6,025 nucleotides of DNA, from assembly GCA_001805005.1 (NCBI GenBank), contig MHDO01000095.1, positions 1-6,025 of the forward strand. Reading direction: 5' to 3'. Made by a program: the position numbers and the translations under genes. The stretch is from Nitrospinae bacterium RIFCSPLOWO2_12_39_16. Lineage in GTDB: Bacteria; Nitrospinota; Nitrospinia; UBA9942. The notes below the pieces were generated by a model. It was not told where the DNA came from. It worked only from the letters and a program-made list of their open reading frames with translations, and did not search any database. Positions 5,936 through 6,025 of this stretch are shown one piece after another (the stretch's first letter is position 1; each line of letters starts with the position of its first letter).

Positions 5936-6025
5936 ACAGCAAAATGATAATGTCCTATTCTGGCAAAGTAGAAATGTCCTAATTTAAGCATGTCATAATA
6001 CCCAAACTTTTAATTATTAAGAGGA
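5932..6025 (+). mobile_element. Possible insertion-sequence end, continuing past the window
   Basis: No gene lies between the response regulator start and the right edge. The nonamer AATGTCCTA occurs at 5949-5957 and 5973-5981, with a degenerate ATGTC at 5990-5994. The window then ends in a strong ribosome-binding site. Spaced TGTCC motifs ahead of a start codon are what I associate, from memory, with the termini of IS481- or IS1202-like (DDE integrase-core) elements. TGTAACAGC at 5932-5940 is a possible outer boundary, but the other end and any target duplication are outside the window, so the call is tentative. Confidence 0.35.
6019..6025 (+). promoter_or_regulatory. Ribosome-binding site of a gene starting just beyond the right edge
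   Basis: AAGAGGA at the very end of the window is a good Shine-Dalgarno sequence on the + strand, preceded by an AT-rich leader (ACTTTTAATTATT). It implies a + strand start codon within about ten bases after the edge, divergent from the response regulator. The gene itself is not visible. Confidence 0.5.

Overview
This moderately AT-rich window holds four protein genes, one tRNA and two short non-coding stretches. It looks like the chromosome of a free-living, probably anaerobic Gram-negative bacterium. A MetF-type reductase, a PflX-type radical SAM protein and a response regulator beginning ADDNVTIQKV together suggest Nitrospirota or a deltaproteobacterial (Desulfobacterota-like) lineage. That placement is an impression from protein style, not a search result.

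Left part, + strand (1-1876): the 3' part of a methylenetetrahydrofolate reductase gene, cut by the window edge, is followed by a 46-bp AT-rich spacer with promoter-like hexamers. Next come a complete tRNA-Leu(UAA) with encoded CCA and a radical SAM gene whose ATG begins only two bases after that CCA. Middle and right part, - strand (1857-5868): a complete valyl-tRNA synthetase gene lies downstream of a gene for a receiver-domain protein with a long acidic linker and a conserved-looking C-terminal helical tail. valS converges on the radical SAM gene and overlaps it tail to tail by 20 bp.

The 286 bp between the response regulator and valS are packed with degenerate repeats: CACAGAT-type units, GAAGATAAGA-type units in inverted orientation, a short GAAA-loop hairpin and three 8-bp CTCYGTGN units. 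The CACAGAT-type material comes within about 20 bp of the valS start codon, and the encoded ValRS appears to lack a few residues normally found at the N-terminus. The last ~100 bp (about 5932-6025) carry a repeated 9-mer and end in a ribosome-binding site for a + strand gene outside the window. This may be the end of an insertion sequence.

Most of the window is ordinary housekeeping sequence and I see no clear new multi-gene system. The points most worth following are the receiver that keeps its phospho-acceptor Asp but has Arg and Cys at the two switch positions, the leaderless-looking radical SAM start fused to a tRNA 3' end, the composite repeat block at the valS 5' end, and the suspected IS end at the right edge.
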